A stretch of 64,000 nucleotides of DNA from Pseudodesulfovibrio aespoeensis Aspo-2 (GCF_000176915.2 NC_014844.1:2542001-2606000), one strand, 5' to 3'. Counted from the stretch's first letter, positions 25,696 to 34,895 are shown. Translations and numbers: made by a program. Notes: generated by a model not told the origin, from the sequence alone.

Positions 25696-27345
25696 ATGAC
25701 CAACGCAGCCCGCCTTGTCTCGCGCCTTGTCGAGCGCACCCGCGCCAGCGGATACCTGGCCCCGGACCATGCCCTGGCCGCCGCAGGCACCCTGCTCGAA
25801 GCGCGCCCGCTGACGCCTGTCCTGGCCGCCCTGGGCAGCGCGCTGATCCGCCACGCCGCGATCTTCGACCCCTTTGACCGCGACACCCTCCGGCTGGCCC
25901 GGGACGTGAACCACTCCCTCGGCCACCCGCCCATGGGCGAGTGGCTCGACCGGGCGCACCAACTGACCGATGCCGAGCCGGTGCCTGAAAACATCGATCT
26001 GCCAGACATGCAGGCCGCCTCTCCTGACGCGCTGATCGCCTACATGCAGGCCCAACCGGCCAACGCCTGTCGCTACCCGGCCCTGCTCGCCCTGTGGCGC
26101 TTAGGTGCGCGCGGGCAATTGCTCCGGGCCGTCGAGATCATGGCTGCCTCGCCGTCCGGGCTGCTGGCCGGGCCGGTCCTGGCCTGGGGCGCATACGGTG
26201 CGGGCGAGCCGCTCCTGGCCCGGATGCTGCTCGACGAATCCGTCCCGGCCTTTCCCGGCCTGAACCTGCGCGCCCGGCTGGCCCTGGACCAGGGGGACAT
26301 GGCGGCGGCCCGGCAGCACCTTGCCGCCTCCCTTGACGCCGAGCCCTTCCAGCCCGCAGTGATCGAACAACTGGCCGAGCTGGCCGAGTCCGGCCCCACG
26401 GCCCACCCCGGCCCGGACACCCGCATCTGCCTCTACTCCTGGAACAAGCCGGACATGCTGGCCCAAACCGTGGCCGCACTGGACCGGACAGACCTGGGCG
26501 AGGCGCGGATGACCATTCTGAACAACGGCACCACAGCCTGCCAGCCCGACGAGCTGGAGCGGCGCGTCAGGACTGGCGCGCAGCGACTGGCGCAGACGGG
26601 CAGGCTGGAGTTTGTCCACCTGCCGGTCAATGTGGGCGCTCCGGCGGCGCGCAACTGGCTGCTCTCGCTGCCGCAAGTGCGCGAGGCCCGGCTGGTGGCC
26701 TTTCTCGACGACGACGTGCTCCTGCCACCCCACTGGCTGACCCGGTTCGCGGCCACCCTGGCCCGCCACCCGGAAGGCGTGGCCGTGGGGGCCAAGTGCG
26801 TCAACCAGGGGGTGCGGACCATCCAGTACGCCTTCCGCACCTTCCATGAGATCGGGGAGCGGAAGATCCGGCTGACGCCCAACGCGCCCACCCTCATGGA
26901 CCTGGGCCAGTTCGACGCGGCCCGCCCCTGCCTGACGGTCATGGGCTGCTGCCACCTCTTTGCCATGGAGCGGCTGCGCAGGCTTCGGGTGCCGGATTTC
27001 GACGTGCGCTTCTCGCCCTCGCAGGTGGACGACATCGAGCACGATCTCCAGATATGGAAGGCGGGCGGGCAGGTGCTCTACGACGGCGGGGTCGAGGTGG
27101 TCCACCTCCAGGACACGGGCAGCGCGCGCACCAGGGCATCCCTGGCCCAGGCCTACGCCAACCACTACAAGATGGAGCACAAGTTCGACCACAGTGAACT
27201 GGCGCGCATGGACCGGGCCGTGATCCGGGCCGACAGGCTCCACTTTCTCCGCGCCCTGGACGCGGTCCTGCCCGTCCTGAACAGTCCGGCAGGCACGTTC
27301 TGGCGCATGGTCCGGCCACTCCTGCTTGAGGCCCTCGGCGAGTGA
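25696..27345 (+). CDS. GT2 glycosyltransferase with helical N-terminal half, paralogue A
   Basis: The protein is 549 aa. Residues 1-230 are alpha-helical and Ala/Leu-rich, with TPR-like pairs (ARLALDQGDMAAARQHLAAS). Residues 240-500 are a GT-A domain: ICLYSWNKPDMLAQTVAAL, ILNNGTT, the shared block LPVNVGAPAARNWLLSLP, the metal site FLDDDVLLPPHWL, and a GCCHLFAMERL / FSPSQVDDIEHD acceptor region. The C-terminal tail (KMEHKFDHSELARMDRAVI) is also shared with the paralogues at 28139 and 29851. The acceptor is unknown; a cell-surface or flagellar glycan is a guess. No clear ribosome site precedes the ATG at 25696. Confidence 0.82.
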   Translation: MTNAARLVSRLVERTRASGYLAPDHALAAAGTLLEARPLTPVLAALGSALIRHAAIFDPFDRDTLRLARDVNHSLGHPPMGEWLDRAHQLTDAEPVPENIDLPDMQAASPDALIAYMQAQPANACRYPALLALWRLGARGQLLRAVEIMAASPSGLLAGPVLAWGAYGAGEPLLARMLLDESVPAFPGLNLRARLALDQGDMAAARQHLAASLDAEPFQPAVIEQLAELAESGPTAHPGPDTRICLYSWNKPDMLAQTVAALDRTDLGEARMTILNNGTTACQPDELERRVRTGAQRLAQTGRLEFVHLPVNVGAPAARNWLLSLPQVREARLVAFLDDDVLLPPHWLTRFAATLARHPEGVAVGAKCVNQGVRTIQYAFRTFHEIGERKIRLTPNAPTLMDLGQFDAARPCLTVMGCCHLFAMERLRRLRVPDFDVRFSPSQVDDIEHDLQIWKAGGQVLYDGGVEVVHLQDTGSARTRASLAQAYANHYKMEHKFDHSELARMDRAVIRADRLHFLRALDAVLPVLNSPAGTFWRMVRPLLLEALGE

Positions 27346-27372
27346 CCCGCGCTGGTTGCGCCCCATGAAAAA

Positions 27373-27398
27373 GGGCGGCCCGGATTCCCGGACCGCCC
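27373..27398 (-). terminator. Terminator for the SLOG-like gene
   Basis: Stem GGGCGGCCCGG / CCGGACCGCCC with one mismatch and an ATTC loop. On the minus strand it is followed by TTTTTC. It may also stop the plus-strand glycosyltransferase transcript. Confidence 0.7.
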
Positions 27399-27420
27399 CT
27401 GCGTGGACTGGCGTCGCCCC

Positions 27421-27972
27421 CTACTTGAAGGAGCGGGCAAACAGATCGGCAATGGCCTTGCGGCCATTGTCCTCAAGAAAACGGGTGCCGGTGCCGGTGA
27501 AGTGCATCTCCGAGATGACCGGAGCGGTCACAGGCTCCCACTGGCCGGACTCCCACTTGAACCAACCGTTCTTCACCTGGCCGAAGACAAAGAGATCCTT
27601 GTTGCAGATCTTGGCGAATTCGGCGCCCCAGCCGGTGCCGCCCTTGACCGTGCCGTCCTCCTGGATGGTGCCGACAACGAACACCTGATGGGAGGACTCC
27701 ACTTGGTGCATGATGGTCTGCAACACCTTGCGCATCTTCTCCGCATTGGTGAACTTGCGGCTGAGAAGCTTGGAGACGTAGGTCAGGCTGACGTCCTTTC
27801 TGATCAGCTCCTCGTTGGTCAGCACGCGGATGCCGCGGGTGCGCTCGATCTTGTGTCCCTCGAAGGTGTAGTTGACCTCGGCCAGACCATACTGCTCGGC
27901 CAGTTGGCCGAATTCGGACTCCGCGCCCTGGGCGCCGCCGCTGAACAAGGTGTAGGATTCGAATTTGGACAT
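27421..27972 (-). CDS. SLOG-superfamily-like protein of unknown function
   Basis: The protein is 183 aa with no signal peptide or membrane segment. The N-terminus has a Rossmann-type glycine loop (TLFSGGAQGAESEFGQLAEQ). A later strand-loop (VFVVGTIQEDGTVKGGTGWG) followed by KDLFVFGQVKNGWFKW resembles the nucleotide/ligand-binding fold of the SLOG superfamily (LOG, DprA, YpsA relatives). I recognise the fold only by pattern and cannot assign a reaction. It has a strong AAGGAG site and its own predicted promoter and terminator, so it is a single-gene unit placed between glycosyltransferase paralogues. Confidence 0.6.
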   Translation of the reverse strand: MSKFESYTLFSGGAQGAESEFGQLAEQYGLAEVNYTFEGHKIERTRGIRVLTNEELIRKDVSLTYVSKLLSRKFTNAEKMRKVLQTIMHQVESSHQVFVVGTIQEDGTVKGGTGWGAEFAKICNKDLFVFGQVKNGWFKWESGQWEPVTAPVISEMHFTGTGTRFLEDNGRKAIADLFARSFK

Positions 27973-28050
27973 GGATTCTCCTTGGTATGAAGTCGAAAAT
28001 GTATGGCGGTGCGAGGTCGTGTCGGCACGGCCCTAGTTTCACTGGCGTTC

Positions 28051-28079
28051 ATTATGCACACGCTTGGCGGGCGGAGCAA
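28051..28079 (-). promoter_or_regulatory. Predicted promoter of the SLOG-like gene
   Basis: On the minus strand TTGCTC, a 17-base spacer, then CATAAT (five of six consensus bases), about 80 bases before the start codon. Confidence 0.45.
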
Positions 28080-28138
28080 TGACCTGTGCAACACTTTTTC
28101 CAGAAAATCCACTCCAATCTTGCCAGCGGACCGGCGGA

Positions 28139-29758
28139 TCACGCCCCGAGTGCGCGCATCTTGCCCGTCACGTCGGCCAGCAGGACACGGTCCATGAGCC
28201 CGGCCATGCGCTCGAATTCCTCGGGTGCGTACTTGCCCATGAGCTTGTGCATGTTGGCCGTGGCCCCGGCTGATTGCACGCCGCCCACGTCGCTCTGCGC
28301 GCCCGAGACGCGCCTGTGGGGAATGGCCAGGAACCCCTGATAGACCGCGTGGCCGCCGCCAAGGACCATGCGCAGGTCGCGCTCCAGGTCGTCGTACTGG
28401 GTGGGCGAAAAGCGCAGGTCAAACGGGCCGGTCTTGAGCAGCCTCGCCGTCCTGAACAGATGCACGCATCCGGTCACCGAGGCGCAGGGGCGGATGTAAT
28501 CCGCCTGCCCGAAATCCGCCTCCTGGAGCATGAGCGGCGCCATCAGCGCGCGCTCACGGCCCGCCGGGTCGGGCGTCAGGTTGTGCTCGCCGCACTGGAC
28601 CCTGGCCGGTCCGTCGAATTCGACCACCTTGCAGCCCCACACCCCGGCCTCCGGGTAGCGGCCCACGGCACAGCCCAGCCGCAGAAGCCAGTCCGGCGGC
28701 AGCGCGATGTCGTCGTCGATGTAGGCGGCAAAGTCGCTCTCCACCACCTCGGGCAGATGCATCAGCCAGTTGCGGGCAGCGGGCGCGCCCACGTTGACCG
28801 GCAGCCGGACCAGGGCGGCCCGGTCCGAGCCCACCCGGTCGATGAAGCGGCGCACCACCTCGGCGGTGGTGTCCGTGCTCCCGTTGTCGAGGATGCGCAC
28901 CTGCGCCTCGCCAAGCTCGGAACGGGCCAGGGAGTCGAGGGTCACGGCCAGATCGACCGCCTTGTTCCAGGAGTAACCAAGGACCATCACCCGCCCCGGC
29001 AGGGGGCGGCGGTCATGCGCGCCGTCCACGGCCAGTTCATAGAGGCGCAGCCACAGCCCCACGTGCCAGGGCCGGGCCAGGGCGCATTCACGCAGCAGCC
29101 CGGTCCCCATGTCGAGCCTGGACGAGCGCAGCCAGGCCGTGGCCAGCCGCTCGCGGACCAGAGGCAGAGGCAGCGTCGCTTCCAGATCGCGGTAGATTCC
29201 CGCTGCGGCCAGCCCGTCGCCGGACACCAGCAGGACGTTGGCCTGGGCATAGGCAAAGAGCGGGCCAAGCCCCTCGGGCGGCGCGAGCAGGATCGGGGTC
29301 AGGGCCGTGGACAGCGGCGACCAGTCGCCCCGGATGCGGCAGAATTCGTAAAGATGGTGCCACCAGAACAGGTTGCGCGGCGCGTGGCGCAACTGGCCGG
29401 TGATGCAGGCGAGCTGGTCCGCGGGTCGGCCTGCCATGGCCAGCCGGATTTCGGGCGTGACCTCGGCCTGCCAGTGGGCCATGACCGAGCGCAGGGCCGG
29501 GATCAGGACGCGCGGCAGGGCGGGCAGCCGCCCCAGGGACTCGGCCAGCAGCGCGGCGCACTGCCCGTCAAAGGGGTTCTCGCCCCAGGCAGCCAGGAGC
29601 AGGTCCGCCGCTATCCGCGAAAACACGTCGCCCGGTTCGCGGCTGTGGGCCAGGGCCGTGGCCGCAGTGGCGTGCAGATGCGCCTTGCCCGTGCAGCCCA
29701 GCAGCAGCGGGCGCAGCAGATCGCCCGGAAGACCGGCAAGATCGGTGGAATGTGCCAT
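28139..29758 (-). CDS. GT2 glycosyltransferase with helical N-terminal half, paralogue B
   Basis: The protein is 539 aa with the same plan as the genes at 25696 and 29851. A helical N-terminal half of about 245 residues is followed by a GT-A domain with VMVLGYSWNKAVDLAVTLDSL, RILDNGSTDTTAEVV, LPVNVGAPAARNWLMHLP and YIDDDIALPPDWLLRL. The acceptor-side block is SVTGCVHLFRTARLLK / FSPTQYDDLERDLR, and the tail KLMGKYAPEEFERM matches the paralogues. The ATG at 29758 is chosen (GGTGG upstream); an in-frame GTG lies 9 bases earlier. It is divergent from paralogue C, with 92 bases between. Confidence 0.82.
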   Translation of the reverse strand: MAHSTDLAGLPGDLLRPLLLGCTGKAHLHATAATALAHSREPGDVFSRIAADLLLAAWGENPFDGQCAALLAESLGRLPALPRVLIPALRSVMAHWQAEVTPEIRLAMAGRPADQLACITGQLRHAPRNLFWWHHLYEFCRIRGDWSPLSTALTPILLAPPEGLGPLFAYAQANVLLVSGDGLAAAGIYRDLEATLPLPLVRERLATAWLRSSRLDMGTGLLRECALARPWHVGLWLRLYELAVDGAHDRRPLPGRVMVLGYSWNKAVDLAVTLDSLARSELGEAQVRILDNGSTDTTAEVVRRFIDRVGSDRAALVRLPVNVGAPAARNWLMHLPEVVESDFAAYIDDDIALPPDWLLRLGCAVGRYPEAGVWGCKVVEFDGPARVQCGEHNLTPDPAGRERALMAPLMLQEADFGQADYIRPCASVTGCVHLFRTARLLKTGPFDLRFSPTQYDDLERDLRMVLGGGHAVYQGFLAIPHRRVSGAQSDVGGVQSAGATANMHKLMGKYAPEEFERMAGLMDRVLLADVTGKMRALGA

Positions 29759-29850
29759 GGTTACCACCTATGCGCCGCACTGCGAAAAGTCAACAGCGTG
29801 CCGCTGACGGGTGCGCGAAGCCCCTTTCGAAGCACCCGGATTTCTGCTAG

Positions 29851-31584
29851 ATGTCGGGCATCATGGACATGTCCGCATACCCCGAAGCCCTGCGCCCTCC
29901 CGCCACGCTGCCCCCCTGCGCCGGGCTCCAGCCCGCCTTCAGGCAGCGCTTCTCCGGCTGGCACCTGGGCATGGGCACGCCCGACACCCTGGCCGGGCTC
30001 CTCCGGGGACTGACCATGCTGGGCGCGGATGACCCCGGCTGCCGCAGCGCGGCCATGGGCATGGGACTGTGGGGCGCGCAGGCGCATCCCCTCTCGCCCG
30101 CCCTTGGCGCGACCATTGCGCCCGCCACCCTGTCTGCGCATCCCGGTCTGGCCGCGCTCATGACCAGGCTGGCAGCAGCGCCGCCCCTGGGCGACAGCGA
30201 TGCCGAGGCTGTCGCCGCCTGGCACACCCTGGCGCGAGGCAACGATTTGCCGCTCATCCTGCGTTTCCTGGCAGCGGTCATGCGCGACCGGGTCAAGGGG
30301 CTCTCCTGGCTGCGCCACTGCTGGCAGGATTTGATTTTTTTGAACCGGCCCGAGCTGGCCCAGGCCGCCCTGGACCTGATTGCCTGGGACGCGCCCGCCC
30401 AGCCGCTCAAGGCGCGGCTGATGGCCGAGCTGGCCTTCCACACCCGACCAGCCGACGAGGCACTCCCCCTGGTCGCGGGACTGGACCCGTCCCTGTGGGG
30501 ACTCTGGCGCGCCTGCGCGGGCGGCGAACTGCTGCTGCGTCTGGGAGAATCCGAAAAAGGCCGGGATGCCCTGACCATGCTCTGGCAGGCCATCCCCTGG
30601 CACGTCAACCTGACCCTCAAGCTGCACGACCTGTACGCGCCGACGCCCCTGGCAGACGAAGGCAGGGACGAAACCGCGTCGGTGGCCGTGCTCCTCTACT
30701 CGTGGAACAAGGCGGACCTGCTGGCCGACACCCTGGAGAGTCTGGCCGCCAGCCACCTGGGCCGGGCAGGCGTATTTGTCCTGGACAACGGGTCCACAGA
30801 CCGCACCCCGGAGGTGCTTGATCGGGCGCGCGGGCTGTTCGGGCCGCAGAATGGACACGCCCCGCTCAACGTCACCACCCTGCCGGTCAATGTGGGCGCT
30901 CCAGCGGCACGCAACTGGCTGCTCTCCCTGCCCGAGGTGCGCAAGACCGCCTGGGCCGCCTTCCTGGACGACGACGTGGTCCTGCCGCCAGACTGGCTGA
31001 CCCGGCTGCTCGACGCGGCACAGGGGCGTCGCGATGTGGGAGCCGTGGGCTGCCGCATCACCTCGGCCACCCCGCCCCACGGGCTCCAGTCGGCGGACTA
31101 CAACCTCTTTCCCCAGCCGCCCAGGCCGGTGCAACCGGGCGAGCTGCCCAGCCGGGTGCTGGTCTTCGACAACTGCGCCGGGTCACCGGACACGGGGTTG
31201 TTCACCTATGTGCGGCCCTGCCTCTCGGTCTCGGGCTGCTGCCACCTCGTATCCATGGCCGCCGTGGAGCGGGCGGGCGGGTTCGACCTGCGCTACACCC
31301 CCTCGCAATTTGACGACCTGGACCGCGACCTGCGCTCGGCCCTGGCCGGGATGCCCGCCGTGTACGCCGGGACCCTGGCCGTGCGCCATGTCCAGCATTC
31401 GAGCCTGGCCAAGGCGCAGACCGTGCGCCAGACCGGCCACGTCATGGGCAACAAGCTCAAACTCGACACCAAATATTCGGACGACGAACTGGCCGCCCTG
31501 GCCCGCGACAACGCCCGCCTCCTCTGGGACGACCTGGAGGCCAAGCACGCAGCCCTGGTTGGCCGGCTGGGCAACGGTGCGTAA
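29851..31584 (+). CDS. GT2 glycosyltransferase with helical N-terminal half, paralogue C
   Basis: The protein is 577 aa. The helical N-terminal half (residues 1-260) is followed by the GT-A domain: VLLYSWNKADLLADTLESL, FVLDNGSTDRTPEVL, LPVNVGAPAARNWLLSLPEV, FLDDDVVLPPDWLTRL. The SVSGCCHLVSMAAV / YTPSQFDDLDRDLRSAL block and the tail LKLDTKYSDDELAALAR follow. It is closest in pattern to paralogue A in the GT domain (YSWNK, SLP-V). ATGs at 29851, 29863 and 29869 are all possible; none has a clear ribosome site. A small conserved-looking protein gene follows 40 bases later. Confidence 0.82.
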   Translation: MSGIMDMSAYPEALRPPATLPPCAGLQPAFRQRFSGWHLGMGTPDTLAGLLRGLTMLGADDPGCRSAAMGMGLWGAQAHPLSPALGATIAPATLSAHPGLAALMTRLAAAPPLGDSDAEAVAAWHTLARGNDLPLILRFLAAVMRDRVKGLSWLRHCWQDLIFLNRPELAQAALDLIAWDAPAQPLKARLMAELAFHTRPADEALPLVAGLDPSLWGLWRACAGGELLLRLGESEKGRDALTMLWQAIPWHVNLTLKLHDLYAPTPLADEGRDETASVAVLLYSWNKADLLADTLESLAASHLGRAGVFVLDNGSTDRTPEVLDRARGLFGPQNGHAPLNVTTLPVNVGAPAARNWLLSLPEVRKTAWAAFLDDDVVLPPDWLTRLLDAAQGRRDVGAVGCRITSATPPHGLQSADYNLFPQPPRPVQPGELPSRVLVFDNCAGSPDTGLFTYVRPCLSVSGCCHLVSMAAVERAGGFDLRYTPSQFDDLDRDLRSALAGMPAVYAGTLAVRHVQHSSLAKAQTVRQTGHVMGNKLKLDTKYSDDELAALARDNARLLWDDLEAKHAALVGRLGNGA

Positions 31585-31624
31585 CTGCGGCTTCGGACCG
31601 CCAGTCAACCAAGGAAAGGGAATC

Positions 31625-31948
31625 ATGGAAGATGTCAGGGTATACGCCGATTTCCACCGCATTTCGCCGGAGCTGTTCGAGCGGATCAGGGACTCGATCC
31701 CCTTTGATCAGGTGGAATACGACGGCGACGTCCTGCGCCTGGACCACGAGGGCGTCTACCTGATGATCGACGATTTTCTGGAGCTGATCCGGGACGCGCT
31801 GCCCGAGGGCGGCTACGGACACGTGGAATACATCGACAACCTCGAATGGGTCGTCACCCGCTACACTATCACCCCTGGCAGGATCGACGAAAAGCGCGTC
31901 CTCGTGGACAACGTCCTCGACGCCCACATGCGCGACCACGGGATGTAG
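31625..31948 (+). CDS. Small acidic protein of unknown function
   Basis: I do not recognise this 107 aa soluble, acidic protein. It has mixed alpha/beta character (VRVYADFHRISPELFERIRD, YLMIDDFLELIRDAL, HVEYIDNLEWVVTRYTI) and no signal peptide or metal motif. The ATG at 31625 has a good AAGGAAAGGGAA site. It follows paralogue C by 40 bases and is convergent with the cold-shock gene. Confidence 0.65.
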   Translation: MEDVRVYADFHRISPELFERIRDSIPFDQVEYDGDVLRLDHEGVYLMIDDFLELIRDALPEGGYGHVEYIDNLEWVVTRYTITPGRIDEKRVLVDNVLDAHMRDHGM

Positions 31949-31968
31949 GCTGTCCGAACCGCCCGAAA

Positions 31969-32199
31969 TTACAGCAACGTCCGGCGCGCCCCTTCATCGG
32001 CCAGATGCACGTCCACGGCCTTGGGGGCGATCTCCTCGTCGGTCACGGCATAGCTGACGCGCTCGCCGGGCTCCAGGCTCTGGAATCCGTCGCGCACGAT
32101 CTCGGTGTAATGGACGAAGACATCCAGGCCGTCGTCGCCGGTGATGAAACCGAATCCCTTCTTGTCGTTGAACCAGGTCACTTTGCCTTCGCGCCGCAC
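31969..32199 (-). CDS. Cold-shock-domain protein (CspA family)
   Basis: The protein is 76 aa, a single OB-fold cold-shock domain that binds RNA or single-stranded DNA. GKVTWFNDKKGFGFI contains RNP1 (KGFGFI) and VFVHYTEI contains RNP2. The C-terminus is slightly longer than in CspA. The GTG at 32199 is preferred to the in-frame ATG at 32217: GGAGG lies five bases before the GTG, the ATG has no ribosome site, and CspA proteins begin near this point. Confidence 0.88.
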   Translation of the reverse strand: MRREGKVTWFNDKKGFGFITGDDGLDVFVHYTEIVRDGFQSLEPGERVSYAVTDEEIAPKAVDVHLADEGARRTLL

Positions 32200-32244
32200 G
32201 GGAACCTCCGGTTGCATGATCAGCGTGGAACGGGGTGAACCATC

Positions 32245-33834
32245 CTACCCCGTGACGGAACCCTTGGCAATGTCCGCGCCCCGGAAAGCGCTGCGCCACG
32301 ACTCGTATGCCTCGCGGCTGCCGGAAAAGGCCACTCGGCCTGCCTCAAGGACCAGCACCCGGTTGATGGCGTCGATCATGTCCCCGGCGTGGTGGGTGAC
32401 CAGGACAAAGGACAGACCCGCTCCGGACAGCCGCGCCAGCGACTGACGCATGAGGGCGCGCGAGGGCGCGTCCAGCCCGGTCAGCGGCTCGTCGAGCAGG
32501 AGCAGGTCCGGTCCCGGCGCCATGGCCCGGGCCAGGAACACCCGCCGCTGCTGGCCAAAGGACATGCGCCGCAAGGGACGGTCGGCCAGATCGACCAGCC
32601 CGACCCGGTTCAGCCACTCGCGGGCGGTGACCAGCTCGTCGTCGGTGGGCTCGTCGAACATGCCCACACTGCCCCGGAACCCGGAAAGCACAGTCTCCAG
32701 CGCGCTCACCGCCCAGCCCAGCTCCCGGCCATAGGCGGCCTGAAGCGCGGGCGAGACCACGCCCAGGCGCGGCCTGGCCTCGTCCATGGGCATGCCGCCC
32801 AACCGGCTGACGGTCCCGGCCCCGGCCTCGTCCGCATAGGGGGCCAACTCCGAGGTGATCAGCCGCAGCAGGGTGGACTTGCCCGCTCCATTGGGGCCGA
32901 CCACGGCCCAGCACTCGCCGGGCAGCACCTGCCAGTCAACGGCGTGCAGGATGCGCGTGCCGTCGCAGACCACGGAGACATTGTCCATGCGCACCAGGTA
33001 CGGATACCCGCCATTCGCGGATTGGGACTCCCCAGGCTCCGTGACCGGCAGGTCGCAGGCGGCCAGCCGGGGCGCGTCGTCGGCCAGTCCGCGCAGGGCG
33101 GCCTCCCGACCGCCTTCGGCCTTGATCCGACCGCCGTCGAGGATGGTGACATGTTCGACGCAGTCCGGCACGTCACCCGCCCGATGGGCCACGCAGACCA
33201 GGGTGGCCCGCGCCTCGGGGCTGGCCGACGCCGCGTCGAGCAGGCCAAGGATCTCCCGGCGCGTGGGCGCGTCCAGCCCCTCCAGGCATTCGTCGAGCAG
33301 GAGCACGTCCGGCCTGGCCGCCAGGGCGCGGGCGATGAGCACCATGCGCGCCTGCCCGGTGGAGAGCGTGCCCATCTCCCGGTCCGCGAGATGGCCAATG
33401 GACAGCTCGTCGATGATCGCGCCGGCCAAGGCCAGCTGGGCATCGGTAGGCTCGTCGTAGAGCAGCGGGGTGTCGAAGAATCCGGCCAGGATCACGGAGC
33501 GGGCCGAGGCGCGACGGGCGTGGAGAAAATAGAAATCCTGCATGTCCGACGAGACCAGCCCGATGCGCTGGCGCAGGCCGATGGGCGAGGATTGCGGACC
33601 GTGGCCAAAGTCAAAGATGCGGGATTGGCCTTGCGTTCTCCCCGCTGCCTGTCCCGCCATTTGGTCGGGCGCGATCTCGCCACGCAGGAGCTTGAGCAGC
33701 GTGGTCTTGCCCGAGCCGTTTTCGCCGATCACGGCGGCGTGGCGGCCACGCAGGAGTCGCCAGGAAACCGGGCCGAGCAGCCGGGTCTGGCCGCGCGTGA
33801 CCGAAGCTTCGGTCAGTTCAATGAGACAATGCAT
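32245..33834 (-). CDS. Dual-ATPase ABC protein (ModF-like)
   Basis: The protein is 529 aa with two ABC nucleotide-binding domains and no membrane segments. Domain 1 has Walker A GENGSGKTT, signature LSTGQ and Walker B VLLLDECLEGLD. Domain 2 has GPNGAGKST, signature MSFGQ and LLLLDEPLTGLD. Both H-loops are seen (VCVAHR, VLVTHH). The tandem layout and length match ModF, a protein of uncertain role linked to molybdate genes in E. coli. No molybdate transporter lies beside it here. It starts at ATG 33834 (AAAAGGGA upstream), divergent from the DUF362 gene. Confidence 0.83.
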   Translation of the reverse strand: MHCLIELTEASVTRGQTRLLGPVSWRLLRGRHAAVIGENGSGKTTLLKLLRGEIAPDQMAGQAAGRTQGQSRIFDFGHGPQSSPIGLRQRIGLVSSDMQDFYFLHARRASARSVILAGFFDTPLLYDEPTDAQLALAGAIIDELSIGHLADREMGTLSTGQARMVLIARALAARPDVLLLDECLEGLDAPTRREILGLLDAASASPEARATLVCVAHRAGDVPDCVEHVTILDGGRIKAEGGREAALRGLADDAPRLAACDLPVTEPGESQSANGGYPYLVRMDNVSVVCDGTRILHAVDWQVLPGECWAVVGPNGAGKSTLLRLITSELAPYADEAGAGTVSRLGGMPMDEARPRLGVVSPALQAAYGRELGWAVSALETVLSGFRGSVGMFDEPTDDELVTAREWLNRVGLVDLADRPLRRMSFGQQRRVFLARAMAPGPDLLLLDEPLTGLDAPSRALMRQSLARLSGAGLSFVLVTHHAGDMIDAINRVLVLEAGRVAFSGSREAYESWRSAFRGADIAKGSVTG

Positions 33835-33915
33835 GTTTCCATTGTCCCTTTTCGATCCCTGGTTGGCAACCCTTTTGCCTTGAATGGTCGGAGGGTTCCG
33901 GCCTATGCTGTGCCC

Positions 33916-34854
33916 ATGAGCGCAGAGACTCCCAAGGCCGCCGTGGCCATGACCCATGTGCCGGACTACGACCCGGCCCGGCTCGACACCGCCGTGGCCC
34001 GACTGCTCGAAACGAGCGGGCTGACGCTCGCGCCGGGCACTCGCGTGCTGGTCAAGCCCAACCTCGTGGCAGCCAGGAACGCCCGCCACTGCACCACCCA
34101 TCCCGAGGTGGTCCGGGCGGCCTGCGCCTATCTGCTCGACTGCGGGGCCAGGGTGACCGTGGCCGATTCCCCGGCCTTTGGCCCGGCCTCGCAGGTGGCC
34201 CGCGCCTCGGGGCTGGCCGAAGCCCTGGCCGGGCTGGGCCTCAGGGTCGCTGGCCTGGGCCGCCCCGCGCCCCTTGCTCTGACGCGAGGCGGGACCATCG
34301 GCCTCTCCCGCGACGCCCTGGAGGCCGAGGCCATCCTCAATCTGCCCAAGCTCAAGGTCCACTGCCAGATGGTCATGTCCGGCGCGGTCAAGAACCTGTT
34401 CGGCTGCGTGGTCGGGTTTCGCAAGGCCTTTGCCCACCACCACCTGGGCGCGGACCGGGACATCTTCACCGCCATGCTCATGGACGTGTACGCGGCCCTG
34501 CCCCGGACGCACCACCTGATGGACGGCGTCCACGCCCTGCACCGCGACGGCCCCACGGGCGGCGACCCTTTCCGGCTCGGCCTGCTGGCCGCGTCCGCAA
34601 GCGGCGTGGCCCTGGACACCGCCGCCTATGCCGTGCTCGGCCTCGCGCCCGGACACGTGCCGCTGTGGCAGGAGGCCGTGGCCCGGAACATGGCCGGGGC
34701 CGACCCGCGGGGGCTTGTCTATCCCCTGGACGCGCCGGACCGGTTCGACGCCGCCGGGTTCATGCTGTCGCCTGCACGCGCCCTGCAATTCGCGCCTTTG
34801 CGCCTGCTCCGGGGCCGGGTGCGCAGCCTGTTGAAACACTTCACCAATTCCTGA
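33916..34854 (+). CDS. DUF362-domain protein
   Basis: The protein is 312 aa. DUF362 signatures are VLVKPNLVAARNARHCTTHPEVVRA near the start (seen as VLVKPNLV and THPEVV) and ILNLPKLKVHCQMVMSGAVK in the middle, with the KNLFGCVVGFRKAFAHH segment after it. Many DUF362 proteins carry a ferredoxin domain; this one does not. Function is not established. It ends 41 bases before hypF and may be cotranscribed. The ATG at 33916 is chosen because the DUF362 fold begins just after it. Confidence 0.78.
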   Translation: MSAETPKAAVAMTHVPDYDPARLDTAVARLLETSGLTLAPGTRVLVKPNLVAARNARHCTTHPEVVRAACAYLLDCGARVTVADSPAFGPASQVARASGLAEALAGLGLRVAGLGRPAPLALTRGGTIGLSRDALEAEAILNLPKLKVHCQMVMSGAVKNLFGCVVGFRKAFAHHHLGADRDIFTAMLMDVYAALPRTHHLMDGVHALHRDGPTGGDPFRLGLLAASASGVALDTAAYAVLGLAPGHVPLWQEAVARNMAGADPRGLVYPLDAPDRFDAAGFMLSPARALQFAPLRLLRGRVRSLLKHFTNS

Positions 34855-34895
34855 TACCCCTTGCGCTCGCTCCTGCGGGACGGTACATTGCGGCC

